Source of the DNA: Virgibacillus sp. LDC-1
Lineage (GTDB): Bacteria > Bacillota > Bacilli > Bacillales > Amphibacillaceae
DNA: 64,000 nt
Reading direction: 5' to 3'
NCBI RefSeq assembly: GCF_030137545.1
Contig: NZ_JARUVL010000001.1
Span: 62,001 to 126,000, forward strand
A program made the position numbers and the translations under genes. The notes under the pieces were generated by a model. The model ran no database searches. It was given only the letters and a program-made list of their open reading frames with translations, and was not told where the DNA came from. Of the stretch, positions 7,875-17,767 are shown in pieces; positions within the stretch are counted from its first letter, which is position 1, and every line of letters starts with the position of its first letter.

Positions 7875-9146
7875 ATGAACATAGTAGACATAATCCAAAT
7901 TGGCTTGTTGATCCTTATATTCATTTCAGTAAACAAGTCAATGATAAAAAAAGGGCGATTAATTGGAAAACGCAGCATTGTTGTTGTGATTCATTTTTTA
8001 TCTCGATTAATACCAAAATCCAATCGTTTAGTCGTGTTTGGCGGAGAAAGCGGGCAAGGATTTCGAGGGAATTCGAAGTATTTATTTTTAATGATGACAA
8101 AACACCCAGACCTTACCTGTGTTTGGATTTCAAAAAATGATCGCGTTGTTGAGCAATTACGAGCTGAAGGCTACCTTTCATGGAAGCATCATTCATGGCG
8201 TGGTATCTATTATCAGCTGCGTGCAACGTTAGTTGTGCATACTCATTCAATTAATGACGATTTTAGTAAATCCTTTTTAGGTGGGGCGATTTCCTATAAC
8301 ACTTGGCATGGAGTTGGACTAAAAAAAGTATGGGGCGCAAATAAGAGTACTTTTTCATATAAAGTGTTACATGAAAGTAATAAGTGGAAGCGGTTGTTCG
8401 GAAAGTTAGTCGTGCGAACCAATCAAGCGAAACAAAATTTTGTTGTTTCTACAAGCGAGCGTGTAAGCTCCTATTATCCAGAAACCTTTCTTGTTCCAAA
8501 AGAAAATGTATTAGAGCTAGGTCAGGTCCGAAACGATGTGTTCTTTACACATTCTGAAGAGGATCGTGAAATCCCAGAATGGATTCGCGATGAAAAAGTT
8601 ATTCTATATATGCCAACTCATCGCAAATTTGGCAAATACGAGAAGAATATTCAATTAGTTATCGATTTTCGTGCATTAAGTGAAGCCTGCAAAGAGATGG
8701 GCTACCGCTTTCTCATAAAACGACATATGTATAGCAGTGGCGAGATACCGAAAGATTATGAGAACATTATTGATATTAGTAATTCCTCCTTTGATCCACA
8801 GCTTTTGTTAAAGTATGCAGACATCCTAATAACCGACTATTCCAGCTGCTATACAGATTATCTGCTGTTAAATCGACCTGTGCTGTTTTATGCGTACGAT
8901 TTAGAAGAATATTTACAAAAATCGAATGAGATGTATTTTAATTATTTTGACGTCACTCCAGGTCCGAAAGTCGAAGGTTTCTCTGATCTATTGCTTGAAT
9001 TAAAGAAAGCGGTAGCACAACCGAACTTATATAAAGAAGAAAGAGAACGAGTATTAGGTATATTTTATTCTAAGGAAAATCAGGGACAAGTATTAACCAA
9101 GCAAGTAGATTATATTTACAAAGAAATCCTTGGTATAGAAAGGTAG
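7875..9146 (+). CDS. CDP-glycerol/CDP-ribitol:teichoic acid polyol-phosphotransferase
   Basis: The 423-residue protein belongs to the TagB/TagF/TarL (Glyphos_transf) family. It has an N-terminal membrane-associated helix, the YNTWHGVGLKK motif with the catalytic-type histidine, YMPTHR, and the late TDYSSCYTDY block. It would add polyol phosphate to lipid-linked teichoic acid on the cytoplasmic membrane face. A GAGGAG site precedes the ATG at 7875, 13 bp after the SDR stop, so it sits in the same operon as the CDP-polyol synthesis pair. That suggests ribitol phosphate as the unit added. Primase or polymerase role cannot be assigned from sequence alone. Confidence 0.82.
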   Translation: MNIVDIIQIGLLILIFISVNKSMIKKGRLIGKRSIVVVIHFLSRLIPKSNRLVVFGGESGQGFRGNSKYLFLMMTKHPDLTCVWISKNDRVVEQLRAEGYLSWKHHSWRGIYYQLRATLVVHTHSINDDFSKSFLGGAISYNTWHGVGLKKVWGANKSTFSYKVLHESNKWKRLFGKLVVRTNQAKQNFVVSTSERVSSYYPETFLVPKENVLELGQVRNDVFFTHSEEDREIPEWIRDEKVILYMPTHRKFGKYEKNIQLVIDFRALSEACKEMGYRFLIKRHMYSSGEIPKDYENIIDISNSSFDPQLLLKYADILITDYSSCYTDYLLLNRPVLFYAYDLEEYLQKSNEMYFNYFDVTPGPKVEGFSDLLLELKKAVAQPNLYKEERERVLGIFYSKENQGQVLTKQVDYIYKEILGIER

Positions 9147-9154
9147 CGTTCTTT

Positions 9155-10315
9155 ATGAGTTTGTTAAAGCTTTTCCCTACGCTAATCATTAAATTTATTC
9201 TTAATAGCTTTTACCGTTGCCTATGCTTCATCTTTAAGGTGAATCGTAATCGTGTTGTCTTTGCTTCCTATCGATCAACGGTATTAAAGGATAATCTGTT
9301 TTATGTTTATAACGAGATGAGAAATCAATTCCCAGAAAAAGAAGCAGTTCTTTTGTTTGCAACTTTTAAGGGAGGTGTAATGAGTAAGGTGAAATATACG
9401 CTTCATATGCTAAAGGGCTGCTATTACCTTGCCACATCAGGCTATTTTATCGTGGATGATTATTATATGCTTTTGTATTTAGTTAAGCCTAGAAAGGAAG
9501 TCCAAGTGATCCAATTGTGGCACAGTGCAGGTGCATTAAAGCAGTTTGGCTTAAGTACAGTTGGGAAGCCTTTTGGGCCAAGCGCAAACTATGTAAAGCA
9601 TGTACCGGTCCACGGGAATTATTCAAAGGCATATGTAAGTGCGACAGAGGTGATTCCGTTTTTTGCAAACGCATTTGGGATGGAAGAGCACCGGATTAAA
9701 CCATTAGGTATTCCAAGGTCTGATTTCTTTTATAACGAGTCGGAAATTCAAAAAGCAAAACATACATTTTATCGGAAATATCCAATGCTTAGTCATAAAA
9801 AGCTGCTATTGTATGCACCGACCTATCGAGGGAAAAGCCATCATCAAGAGGCTTATCAAGTTCCATTAGATTTAAATAAATTAAAAATGGCATTAGAAGG
9901 TGAATATGCCTTGCTTATTCATTTGCATCCATACATGCGGAACGATGTTGTACTACAGTCAGATGAGGAGCATTTTGTTTTTCCTATCGTGAATGAGTTT
10001 TCTATTCAGGAGCTGTTAGTGATTGCTGACATCTTAATAACAGATTATTCAGCGGTGTTTTTTGAGTATAGCTTGCTTCATAAACCAATGATTTTTTACC
10101 CGTATGATATGGACGATTATCAAAAAGAACGCGATTTTTATTATGACTACCAATCGCTAGTTCCAGGACCGATTGTCAGGAGTACGGAAGAACTAATCGA
10201 TGTGTTGCGTAATAATTCGCTTTCTACTGATACACTAGCTGCTTTTCAAAGCAGGTTTTTCGATCACTTAGATGGTATGGCGTCAGAACGAGTTGTTCAA
10301 GACATCTTCTCTTGA
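9155..10315 (+). CDS. TagB/TarB-like polyol-phosphotransferase
   Basis: This is a second member of the CDP-glycerol transferase family in the same operon, beginning 8 bp after the previous stop with only a weak ribosome site (AGGTAG), so coupling is likely. Its 386 residues match the length of the TagB/TarB primase. Motifs are QLWHSAGALKQFG, YAPTYRG, and TDYSAVFFEYSLLHKP. TagB adds the first glycerol phosphate to the ManNAc-GlcNAc linkage unit made by TagO and TagA, both encoded later in this window. Primase is the best guess from length, not proven. Confidence 0.8.
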   Translation: MSLLKLFPTLIIKFILNSFYRCLCFIFKVNRNRVVFASYRSTVLKDNLFYVYNEMRNQFPEKEAVLLFATFKGGVMSKVKYTLHMLKGCYYLATSGYFIVDDYYMLLYLVKPRKEVQVIQLWHSAGALKQFGLSTVGKPFGPSANYVKHVPVHGNYSKAYVSATEVIPFFANAFGMEEHRIKPLGIPRSDFFYNESEIQKAKHTFYRKYPMLSHKKLLLYAPTYRGKSHHQEAYQVPLDLNKLKMALEGEYALLIHLHPYMRNDVVLQSDEEHFVFPIVNEFSIQELLVIADILITDYSAVFFEYSLLHKPMIFYPYDMDDYQKERDFYYDYQSLVPGPIVRSTEELIDVLRNNSLSTDTLAAFQSRFFDHLDGMASERVVQDIFS

Positions 10316-10383
10316 TAGTAAATTTTTAAACATCGATGCACACCTAACCTCACACGAGACGCTAACTTAATGTAAATCCAGAA

Positions 10384-10414
10384 GAAAAAAGGAACATCAG
10401 CTTAACGATGTCCC
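10384..10414 (-). terminator. Terminator of the galKETM operon
   Basis: Arms at 10391-10398 and 10407-10414 (GGAACATC and GATGTCCC) form a hairpin that on the minus strand is followed by six T residues. It lies immediately past the galM stop. Confidence 0.8.
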
Positions 10415-10419
10415 TCCTC

Positions 10420-11457
10420 TTATGATTCCACGCCAATTTGAAACACAGTCTTTTTATGATACAATTCTCCCGCCTCAAGTCGAATAGAGGATAAGTCATT
10501 ATGCTGTAAAGAAGCGGGAGAGCCTTGTGTTTCAAAGCATACACCTAAATGCTTTTTAGATAACCCTCCTGCTAGCTTTAATCCTGTCTGTAATCCGTTG
10601 GCAGTATACATAACCATCCCTGGTTGATCTGTCGTTATTGTCATTGTCCGGCCACTTACAGGTTCAGTTACCTTCACTTGTTCTTTCTTATTTTCCTGAA
10701 AGATAAAATAATGATCATAGCCACCTCCAACAATTCTGTTCTGAAGATGGTCTGACGAGAAGCCATCTCGTAACCATCTTCCATTTCGAAAGTCAAAAGG
10801 AGTATTGGTCACCGCTAGTCTTTTCCCGGTCGGAATAAGTTCGTTGTCTAATTCCAGAGTTTCATCGCTGGCAATAAACACATGGTGGTTATGAACCGTT
10901 GTATCAAGCTTGCCACGCAGGTTAAAATAGCTATGGTTCGTTAGTGTTAATACTGTATTTTGATCTGATTGTGCCTGGTAATCGATTTCAAGTTCATTCG
11001 CGTTGGATAGCGAATAAGTAACAACTGTTCGCAAATTTCCTGGATATCCTCCTTCGCCATCACTTGCTTCATGTATCAGTTTCACACAAGCCATATTATC
11101 CGTAATAAACGTCTCTACATCCCAGACAACCTTACTAAAGCTATGCGCTCCCCCGTGCAAATGATGATTGCCTTCGTTTGTATCCAACCTATATTGGACT
11201 CCATCTAGTGTAAAGACTGCATTGGCAGTTCTACCTGCTATTCTGCCGATTAGCGCACCAAAGTAATTAGGGTTTTCAACATACTCCGCTAGATTATCAT
11301 AACTAAGTACAATGTTTTCTCGATTTCCATCCTTGTCTGGTGTAATGATCCTTGTAATGATTCCACCGTAATTTAACAGGCTTACCTCCATTCCATGATC
11401 ATTAACGAGTGTATAAAGCATCCATTTGTCGCAAACCTGCTTAGTTGCAATACGCAT
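10420..11457 (-). CDS. galM: Aldose 1-epimerase (galactose mutarotase)
   Basis: The enzyme interconverts alpha and beta anomers of galactose before GalK acts. Its 345 residues are standard for GalM. Visible family motifs are NEGNHHLHGG, the NHSYFNL stretch with the catalytic-type histidine, and GGYDHYF. It is the last gene of the minus-strand Leloir operon galK-galE-galT-galM and is separated from galT by about 110 bp that contain a hairpin, so its transcript level may be lower than that of the upstream genes. Confidence 0.93.
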   Translation of the reverse strand: MRIATKQVCDKWMLYTLVNDHGMEVSLLNYGGIITRIITPDKDGNRENIVLSYDNLAEYVENPNYFGALIGRIAGRTANAVFTLDGVQYRLDTNEGNHHLHGGAHSFSKVVWDVETFITDNMACVKLIHEASDGEGGYPGNLRTVVTYSLSNANELEIDYQAQSDQNTVLTLTNHSYFNLRGKLDTTVHNHHVFIASDETLELDNELIPTGKRLAVTNTPFDFRNGRWLRDGFSSDHLQNRIVGGGYDHYFIFQENKKEQVKVTEPVSGRTMTITTDQPGMVMYTANGLQTGLKLAGGLSKKHLGVCFETQGSPASLQHNDLSSIRLEAGELYHKKTVFQIGVES

Positions 11458-11488
11458 TCTGTTGACTCCTCTTTATGTATAAGAAATT

Positions 11489-11518
11489 AACAGGCAACCT
11501 AATTCTGCGCTGCCTGTT
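11489..11518 (-). terminator. Hairpin between galT and galM, possible partial terminator
   Basis: Perfect 8-base arms AACAGGCA (11489-11496) and TGCCTGTT (11511-11518) flank a 14-nt loop. The following minus-strand bases (AATTTCTT) are only modestly T-rich, so it could be a weak terminator or an mRNA end-stabilising structure within the operon. Confidence 0.45.
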
Positions 11519-11569
11519 ATCTACTTTCTTTCATTACTTTTTTAAACCATACTCTTAAGTCCAACTTTT

Positions 11570-13060
11570 TTAGCTGTTCACTGCATTGATAAAGCGTTGA
11601 AATGCTACGATGCCAGCATCTGTTTGTTTAAAAACACCTGCATCTTCAAGTACGCTGGCAAACTTTATGCCAAGCTCCTTTTCTACGATAGCATCTACAG
11701 TAGCTGGATCCTTCATGCTGCCATAAGTCGCTTTTAATTGAAGTGCCCATGCCTCATGGTGGGATGCCACATTACATGGTAAGTCTAATAAGAATTTTTT
11801 GAGCTCGGCGAGTTCATCCTTTAAACGAGCTGGAAGGACAGCAAGTCCCATCACTTCAATGAGACCAATGTTTTCTTTTTTAATATGATGCTTATCAGCA
11901 TGCGGATGGAATATCCCCATTGGATAGGCTTCGGTCGTGCGATTGTTGCGCAGGACGAGATCAAGCTCGAATTCGTTATTACGTCGCCTTGCAATCGGAG
12001 TGATCGTATTATGACGCGTGTCCTCAGAATATGCCAGCACATTAGCTTCCATATCTGAGTAGTTTTTCCACACATTTAAAATGTGTCCACCTGCCTCAGC
12101 TAGCTGCTCGGGATTAGCACTGTTTAAGCGGATGACTGATAAAGGCCATTTTAATATAGCAGCCTTTACTGATGGAAATTCCTTTAGATCGGTCTTCATT
12201 ACAGAAGCAGCATTGGTCATTGCAAATTCATAGCGCCCCGCTTGATAATGATCATGACTTAAGATAGAACCACCGACAATAGGTAAGTCTGCATTTGAAC
12301 CAATAAAATAATGTGGAAACTGTTCTGTAAAGGCGATTAATCGTCTAAATGTAGCTTGATCAATTTTCATGTCCCGATGTTCTTCAGCGAGCAGAATACT
12401 ATGCTCATTGTAGTACATATAGGGAGAATATTGCAGATACCAATTTTCACCAAGCAGTGGAATTTGGATAACCCGATGATTAGCCCGTGCTGGATGTCCA
12501 ATCCTCCCGTTATAGCCTTCATTTTCTATACATAGGAAACATTTTGGATAGTTTCCAGATTGCTTTATGTCACGCTCTTTGCGAATTTGTTCGGGATCTT
12601 TTTCTGGTTTCGATAAATTAATCGTGATATCTAAATCTCCGTAAGCACTTTCTGCTTTAAAATGAATGTTCTTTTGGATCCGCTTCATTTGAATATAGTT
12701 ACTATTTTTGCTTAATTCATAAAAGTAATTGGTTGCGGCAACAGGTGATTGGCTGTATTTTTCTATAAATTGTTGTTGGATGACGGAAGGTCTGGCAACA
12801 AAACAGTTCATTATATTTGCAGATAGGATTTCTTTATTGGCTAACATATCTTCAATGACATGTTCAGAAACCGCCCAATCAACGATTGCCTCTAAGAGTT
12901 CTGGAATGGAAGTTTCCTCTGCTTCAGGCGCATCTTCAGGAAATGAAGAAATTCCAAGCAAATGCATGATGCGATTGCGAACGTAAATACGATCAACTGG
13001 TGTGATGAGTTCTTTATTTATTCCTTCCTTTATTAAACTTGTAATATATGCGTAAATCAT
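11570..13060 (-). CDS. galT: UDP-glucose--hexose-1-phosphate uridylyltransferase, Firmicutes type
   Basis: GalT exchanges UMP between UDP-glucose and galactose-1-phosphate. At 496 residues this is the long, class II form found in Firmicutes, which lacks the short HPH-type layout of E. coli GalT. The stretches [33 protein letters not shown] and [17 protein letters not shown] are typical of that class. Its start overlaps the galE stop by 4 bp (ATGA), giving translational coupling. It is the third gene in the operon. Confidence 0.94.
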   Translation of the reverse strand: MIYAYITSLIKEGINKELITPVDRIYVRNRIMHLLGISSFPEDAPEAEETSIPELLEAIVDWAVSEHVIEDMLANKEILSANIMNCFVARPSVIQQQFIEKYSQSPVAATNYFYELSKNSNYIQMKRIQKNIHFKAESAYGDLDITINLSKPEKDPEQIRKERDIKQSGNYPKCFLCIENEGYNGRIGHPARANHRVIQIPLLGENWYLQYSPYMYYNEHSILLAEEHRDMKIDQATFRRLIAFTEQFPHYFIGSNADLPIVGGSILSHDHYQAGRYEFAMTNAASVMKTDLKEFPSVKAAILKWPLSVIRLNSANPEQLAEAGGHILNVWKNYSDMEANVLAYSEDTRHNTITPIARRRNNEFELDLVLRNNRTTEAYPMGIFHPHADKHHIKKENIGLIEVMGLAVLPARLKDELAELKKFLLDLPCNVASHHEAWALQLKATYGSMKDPATVDAIVEKELGIKFASVLEDAGVFKQTDAGIVAFQRFINAVNS

Positions 13061-14058
13061 GTTGTCACATCCGTTTCATAACCATTTGGATGGGAAGAAT
13101 GCCATCTCCAAGCGTCTTCCATAATTTTTTTGATAGAGGTTCTAGTGGGTTTCCAGCCCAAGATGTTCTTTGCTTTGTCCGAGCTTGCGATTAACGTACT
13201 TGGATCACCAGGACGCCGTGGGCCAAGAATAGCAGGGATTGGCTTGCCGGTTACATCTCTTGCTGCATCAATCATTTCCTTTACTGAAAATCCTTGGCTA
13301 CTACCTAAGTTGAAAATATCGCTTTTTCCCCCATCAAGTAAGTAAGTGAGTGCGCGTAGATGGGCATCAATAAGGTCATCAACATGTACATAGTCGCGAA
13401 TACATGTCCCATCAGGTGTATCATAGTCTTCACCAAATATCGTAATATGGTCGCGTTGTCCTAGAGCCGTTTGTAAAATAATAGGAACTAAATGGGTTTC
13501 AGGGCGGTGATCTTCGCCAATAATTGCTGTTTCTTTTGCACCTGCCACATTAAAGTAGCGAAGGGAGACATAGGTAATGCCATGCGCCTCAGCGGTCCAT
13601 TTCATTAATTTTTCCATTGTTAACTTAGTCTCTCCATAAGTGCTTGTTGGGATTGTTGGCATTGTTTCGTTAATTGGAATTGCTTCAGGCTCTCCATAAG
13701 TAGCAGCAGTAGAAGAGAAGACGATATGTTTTACATGATGCTCCACCATTACTTGTAGCAATACTTGTGTACCATAAACATTATTGTCAAAATATTGGAG
13801 TGGCTTTTCCATTGACTCGCCAACAAGCGAGTTTGCCGCAAAATGAATCACAGCATTGATCGCTTCTTTTTGAAAGACGTCACGTAAGAAGGAAATGTCA
13901 CGAATATCTCCTTGATAGAAAATAGCCTCTGGATGGAGTGCCTGTCGATGTCCTGTCTGTAAGTTATCGACAACTACTACATCATAGCCTTGCTCCTTTA
14001 ATTGATAAACTGCATGGGAACCAATATATCCTGCTCCTCCTAATACTAAAACACGCAT
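13057..14058 (-). CDS. galE: UDP-glucose 4-epimerase
   Basis: GalE interconverts UDP-galactose and UDP-glucose and so regenerates the GalT cosubstrate; it also supplies UDP-galactose for wall polymers. The 333-residue extended SDR has GGAGYIGSH at the N-terminus for NAD binding and the catalytic STYGETK (YxxxK) motif. A GAGGAGG ribosome site precedes the ATG. It follows galK by 36 bp and overlaps galT by 4 bp. Confidence 0.95.
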   Translation of the reverse strand: MRVLVLGGAGYIGSHAVYQLKEQGYDVVVVDNLQTGHRQALHPEAIFYQGDIRDISFLRDVFQKEAINAVIHFAANSLVGESMEKPLQYFDNNVYGTQVLLQVMVEHHVKHIVFSSTAATYGEPEAIPINETMPTIPTSTYGETKLTMEKLMKWTAEAHGITYVSLRYFNVAGAKETAIIGEDHRPETHLVPIILQTALGQRDHITIFGEDYDTPDGTCIRDYVHVDDLIDAHLRALTYLLDGGKSDIFNLGSSQGFSVKEMIDAARDVTGKPIPAILGPRRPGDPSTLIASSDKAKNILGWKPTRTSIKKIMEDAWRWHSSHPNGYETDVTT

Positions 14059-14094
14059 GAAAAGTCCTCCTCAGATTTATAGTTAGCCGTTCTT

Positions 14095-15276
14095 TTATAG
14101 AACCTTGCTACTTTCAATTTTTTTCGCGCCATCGGCAATGCTTGCTATATAAAAGGTAGCACCATAGCCAATTTTCCTTTGATAGATGTCATTTACATGC
14201 TGTTGGAATGCTTCCTGCTGTTCTTTTTCAACGATGGCAATTGCACAGCCACCAAATCCAGCTCCTGTCATTCTAGCTCCAACAACACCTTGCTGTTTTT
14301 GTGCGGCTTCAACTAGCGTGTCGAGCTCTATACCGGTAACTTCATAATCGTCTTTTAAGGATTGATGTGACGCATTCATTAGATTTCCGAATGCTGTTAA
14401 GTTTCCTTCATGCAATGCTTCCAGTGCTTGAAGGGTACGTTGATTTTCTGTTACGGCATGACGAGCCCTTTTTCGGTTTATCTCATTGGTAATTAGCTGT
14501 TGATGGGAAAGGAAAAGCTCGTTGGTTAATTCGCCAAGGGTCTTGATTGAGAGCTGTTTTTGCAATTCCTCTAGTGCTGTTTCACATTGTTCACGGCGTT
14601 CATTGTATTTTGAACCTGCTAATGTTCGCTTTTTATTTGTATTCATAATAATAATGACATGGTTATCTAACTTAATAGGGGCATATTTATAATGGAGCGT
14701 TTGACAATCGAGAAGCAAGGCGTGATTTTGCTTGCCCATACCTATTGCAAACTGGTCCATAATCCCACTATTTACACCGATATACTGATTTTCTACCTGC
14801 TGGCCAAGCTCGATCATGGCTACACGGTCAATGTTTAATGCGAAAAATTCTTCAAGTAAAACGCCAGTGGCCATTTCGATGGAAGCAGAGGAAGAAAGGC
14901 CAGCACCATTTGGAATATCCCCATAATATAGAATATCCATCCCGGAATGGATGTTATAGCCTAATTTTTTCAAAGCTAGAATCATCCCTTTAGGGTAGTT
15001 GGCCCAGTCATGTTCCTTCGCATAGTCTAATCTATTTAATGGACATTCAATGATTGCTTTATCGGGGAAATTAAGTGAATAAAAACGGAGCTTCTGATCT
15101 TGACGCATTCTTCCAACTGCATAGGTTCCAAATGAAATTGCTGCAGGAAAAACATGGCCACCGTTATAATCGGTATGTTCTCCGATTAAATTAATACGTC
15201 CGGGGGCAAAGAAAACCTCAGGTGTTTCATTCGTTTGAAAAATAGATTTAAATTGGGTAATAAGGTCTGGTTTCAT
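14095..15276 (-). CDS. galK: Galactokinase
   Basis: This is a GHMP-family kinase of 393 residues and the first gene of the operon. It phosphorylates galactose at C1 with ATP. The galactokinase signature GRINLIGEHTDYNGG is near residue 26, the ATP loop is GAGLSSSAS, and the third GHMP motif is MTGAGFGGCA. The operon promoter lies about 230 bp upstream of the start, leaving an unusually long and structured leader. Confidence 0.96.
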   Translation of the reverse strand: MKPDLITQFKSIFQTNETPEVFFAPGRINLIGEHTDYNGGHVFPAAISFGTYAVGRMRQDQKLRFYSLNFPDKAIIECPLNRLDYAKEHDWANYPKGMILALKKLGYNIHSGMDILYYGDIPNGAGLSSSASIEMATGVLLEEFFALNIDRVAMIELGQQVENQYIGVNSGIMDQFAIGMGKQNHALLLDCQTLHYKYAPIKLDNHVIIIMNTNKKRTLAGSKYNERREQCETALEELQKQLSIKTLGELTNELFLSHQQLITNEINRKRARHAVTENQRTLQALEALHEGNLTAFGNLMNASHQSLKDDYEVTGIELDTLVEAAQKQQGVVGARMTGAGFGGCAIAIVEKEQQEAFQQHVNDIYQRKIGYGATFYIASIADGAKKIESSKVL

Positions 15277-15354
15277 GTTTAAAACTCCTCTTAAGTGCTG
15301 TTCTTTGATAAATTTTGTACATAGTAGATAGCATGAAATTCATAATTAGCAACC

Positions 15355-15459
15355 GTTACAGGTCTAAAGCGTCAAGGATAAATAAAATGCTGAGAATCAA
15401 TGCGTAAAAGCTAGAAGCGAAGTGCACACTGCTGGAACCTGGATTGCACAACCTGTAAC
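15355..15459 (-). ncRNA. Structured 5' leader of the gal operon (candidate cis-regulatory RNA)
   Basis: The galK transcript should begin near 15497, leaving a leader of about 220 nt. Inside it a 9-bp perfect inverted repeat, GTTACAGGT (15355-15363) and ACCTGTAAC (15451-15459), closes a domain of roughly 105 nt. A nested pair GTGCA/TGCAC (15422-15426 and 15445-15449) makes an inner stem. I do not recognise it as a known riboswitch, T-box or antiterminator. It may be regulatory or simply a leader fold. Confidence 0.4.
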
Positions 15460-15483
15460 TATAAGTATGATTCAAAAACTTTA

Positions 15484-15500
15484 TTAATTAATTTAATTAA
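15484..15500. promoter_or_regulatory. Operator O1 (galK side), probable ROK repressor site
   Basis: This 17-mer consists of two TTAATTAA palindromes separated by one T. It starts 4 bp downstream of the galK -10 element, overlapping the expected transcription start. An identical 17-mer lies at 15752-15768 on the symporter side, which makes it a likely binding site for the ROK regulator encoded after the symporter. Confidence 0.65.
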
Positions 15501-15504
15501 GTCA

Positions 15505-15533
15505 ATATTACAATGAACAATAGGTAATTTCAA
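15505..15533 (-). promoter_or_regulatory. Promoter of galKETM
   Basis: On the minus strand TTGAAA (complement of 15528-15533) and TAATAT (complement of 15505-15510) are spaced by exactly 17 bp, a near-consensus vegetative promoter pointing to galK. Confidence 0.75.
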
Positions 15534-15714
15534 CACGTATAGCGAAATAAAATGAAAGGGATTACAATAAATGACGTAAATGTGAATAGTAGCTCAACTT
15601 ATCGCTTCACAAAAGGATGATTTTATTAAATACTAAGAGGTTAATCGTGATATTGAAGCTATAACCGTCAAACCTTTCTCGTAAACTATAACTATAATAG
15701 AAATAAAAATAGAT

Positions 15715-15743
15715 TTGACGTTTTAACGACTTAGTGTTAGGAT
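15715..15743 (+). promoter_or_regulatory. Promoter of the sodium:solute symporter gene
   Basis: TTGACG (15715-15720) and TAGGAT (15738-15743) are spaced 17 bp apart. The operator at 15752-15768 begins 8 bp further downstream, over the likely transcription start, so repressor binding would block initiation. Confidence 0.6.
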
Positions 15744-15751
15744 GTTAAAAG

Positions 15752-15768
15752 TTAATTAATTTAATTAA
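15752..15768. promoter_or_regulatory. Operator O2 (symporter side), identical to O1
   Basis: This is an exact second copy of the TTAATTAA-T-TTAATTAA 17-mer, 268 bp from O1, followed by another TTAA. Two identical operators flanking a divergent promoter pair suggest coordinate repression, perhaps with looping. Confidence 0.65.
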
Positions 15769-15792
15769 TTAATGGAAAGTGACAAGGAAATA

Positions 15793-15806
15793 AGATAGCG
15801 TTTTCA
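15793..15806 (+). promoter_or_regulatory. Candidate cre site (CcpA)
   Basis: AGATAGCGTTTTCA matches the cre consensus TGWNANCGNTNWCA at 13 of 14 positions. It lies about 50 bp downstream of the symporter -10 element, where bound CcpA could act as a roadblock when glucose is present. Confidence 0.55.
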
Positions 15807-15891
15807 TTAAAAAGAGCATTTTTGAAAGCGGATACGAGATACATAACGTATACGAGCAAATTTTTACATGATAAAAGGGAGGAGATTTATT

Positions 15892-17481
15892 GTGTCTTTT
15901 ATAACCATTGCTTCATTTCTGTTGTTTACTGGTTTAGTTGCAATTATTTCTTATTTAAAAACACGAAAGGAAGATCTGACGACATCAGATGGTTATTTTC
16001 TTGGGGGACGTAGTTTAACAGGTTGGGTAATAGCTGGTTCATTAATGCTTACGAATCTATCAACAGAGCAGCTTGTCGGACTAAATGCAGAGGGATATGA
16101 ATTCAGTATTGCATCAATGGGATGGGAAGTTGGTTCAGCATTAGCACTTGTTTTGGTAGCGTTTTATTTACTTCCACGATATTTAAAAGGTGGAATAACG
16201 ACAATTCCTGATTTTCTTGAGGAACGTTTTGATCCAGGTGTGAAATTATTTGTTACGATATTATTTTTGTTTGGCTACGTCCTTAATTTAATGCCTCCCA
16301 TTCTTTATACAGGTGCGGTTGCATTGCGAGAGATGTTTCATGTCCAAGATATTTTCGGAGTGGGCGATACAGCCGCTTTATGGATTACCGTATGGTTAAT
16401 TGGTATTATCGGTTCAATTTATGCTATTTTTGGAGGATTGAAAGCGGTTGCGATATCTGACACGATAAATGGTATTGGTTTATTAATCGGTGGTTTGCTC
16501 ATTCCTATTCTCGGACTTGCGTTTCTAGGAGATGGTTCACCAATTGCTGGCTTCCAATCGATTATTGAAAATACACCGGAAAAACTAAATGCAATCGGTG
16601 GAGATAAAGAACCATTGCCATTTTCAACAATGTTTACCGGGTTGCTTTTAGTAAACTTGTTCTATTGGGGAACTGCCCAGCATATTATGCAACGAGCAAT
16701 TGCCGCAAAAAATTTAAAAGAGGGACAAAAGGGGCTATTAATTGCAGCATTTTTAAAAATGCTTGGACCACTCATTTTAATTTTGCCAGGAATTATAGCG
16801 TTCAACTTACTAGGTGATAAGCTATCACCAATTAACGCATATACAGCACTTGTCAATCATGTATTGCCATTGCCACTTGTAGGATTTTTTGCGGCTGTCC
16901 TTTTTGGAGCAATTTTATCCTCTTTTAATTCTGGTTTAAATTCAACGGTAACGTTATTCATGTTGAATGTGTATAAGCCATACGTGAAACCGAATATATC
17001 GGACAACGTACTTATCCGGCATGGTAAAGTGTTTGGAACGTTGATTGCTATTTTTGCGATGTGTATGGCGCCATTGATTGATTTGATGCCACAAGGATTC
17101 TTTCAATATTTCCAAATGGTAAACGGTTTTTATAATGTACCGATCTTTACGATACTAATTGTTGGATATATGACAAAGCGTGTACCTGCCATTGCCGCGA
17201 AGATTGCACTGGGTGCATTCATTATAGTCTATGGAATTACACAATTATTCTGGGATACGGGAGTTCATTATCTTCATATTCTAGCAATCTTGTTTGTAGC
17301 TTGTACGGTATTTATGTTAATTATGGGTAAAGTAAAGCCAAGGGATACGGCGTTTGTTCTTGAAGATAAGAAAGCAGTGGATTTAAATCCATGGAAGCTT
17401 GCGTATCCAGTTGGTCTAGCCGCGATTGCTGTGATGATCATTATCTATGTAATCTTCTCACCGATCGGAATTGCTGTATAA
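15892..17481 (+). CDS. Sodium:solute symporter (SLC5/SSS), probable galactose transporter
   Basis: The GTG at 15892 is preferred over the ATG at 15868 because AAAGGGAGGAG lies between them at proper spacing for the GTG. The protein has 529 residues and about 14 membrane helices. It carries the family region DGYFLGGRSLTGW, then LTNLSTEQLVG, as in sodium/galactose symporters of the SglT type. It would import galactose with Na+ and feed the divergent Leloir operon. The substrate assignment rests on this linkage and on the shared operator. The next gene is a ROK repressor behind a separate ribosome site. Confidence 0.85.
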   Translation: MSFITIASFLLFTGLVAIISYLKTRKEDLTTSDGYFLGGRSLTGWVIAGSLMLTNLSTEQLVGLNAEGYEFSIASMGWEVGSALALVLVAFYLLPRYLKGGITTIPDFLEERFDPGVKLFVTILFLFGYVLNLMPPILYTGAVALREMFHVQDIFGVGDTAALWITVWLIGIIGSIYAIFGGLKAVAISDTINGIGLLIGGLLIPILGLAFLGDGSPIAGFQSIIENTPEKLNAIGGDKEPLPFSTMFTGLLLVNLFYWGTAQHIMQRAIAAKNLKEGQKGLLIAAFLKMLGPLILILPGIIAFNLLGDKLSPINAYTALVNHVLPLPLVGFFAAVLFGAILSSFNSGLNSTVTLFMLNVYKPYVKPNISDNVLIRHGKVFGTLIAIFAMCMAPLIDLMPQGFFQYFQMVNGFYNVPIFTILIVGYMTKRVPAIAAKIALGAFIIVYGITQLFWDTGVHYLHILAILFVACTVFMLIMGKVKPRDTAFVLEDKKAVDLNPWKLAYPVGLAAIAVMIIIYVIFSPIGIAV

Positions 17482-17495
17482 AAATTAATTAAGCA

Positions 17496-17529
17496 AGGGA
17501 GGTGCCAAGCGATAAGGCATCTTCCTTTA
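17496..17529 (+). terminator. Terminator after the symporter gene
   Basis: AAGGGAGGTGCC pairs, with G-U allowances, with GGCATCTTCCTTT to form a hairpin just past the stop codon. The remaining sequence up to the ROK gene at 17768 shows no further clear signal apart from an isolated TATAAT at 17631-17636 without a good -35 box. Confidence 0.5.
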
Positions 17530-17767
17530 TAAATTTAATGTGCATAATCATCGTTCGCTTTTAATCCTCCATTAACTAAACGCGTTTTTATGCTAGGCTA
17601 TTCGAAATGCCCCTTTCTTGTGCTCTACGTTATAATGAATGATATACTGAAAAGTAAAGGTCAATCCATTCTCATCCTATGCGGTATATAGGTAACTAGA
17701 AATGATTTTCATCTCGCGCAATGCTCTATTTTAGACGTGGAAGTACATAATGTTCGGAGGAACGGCT

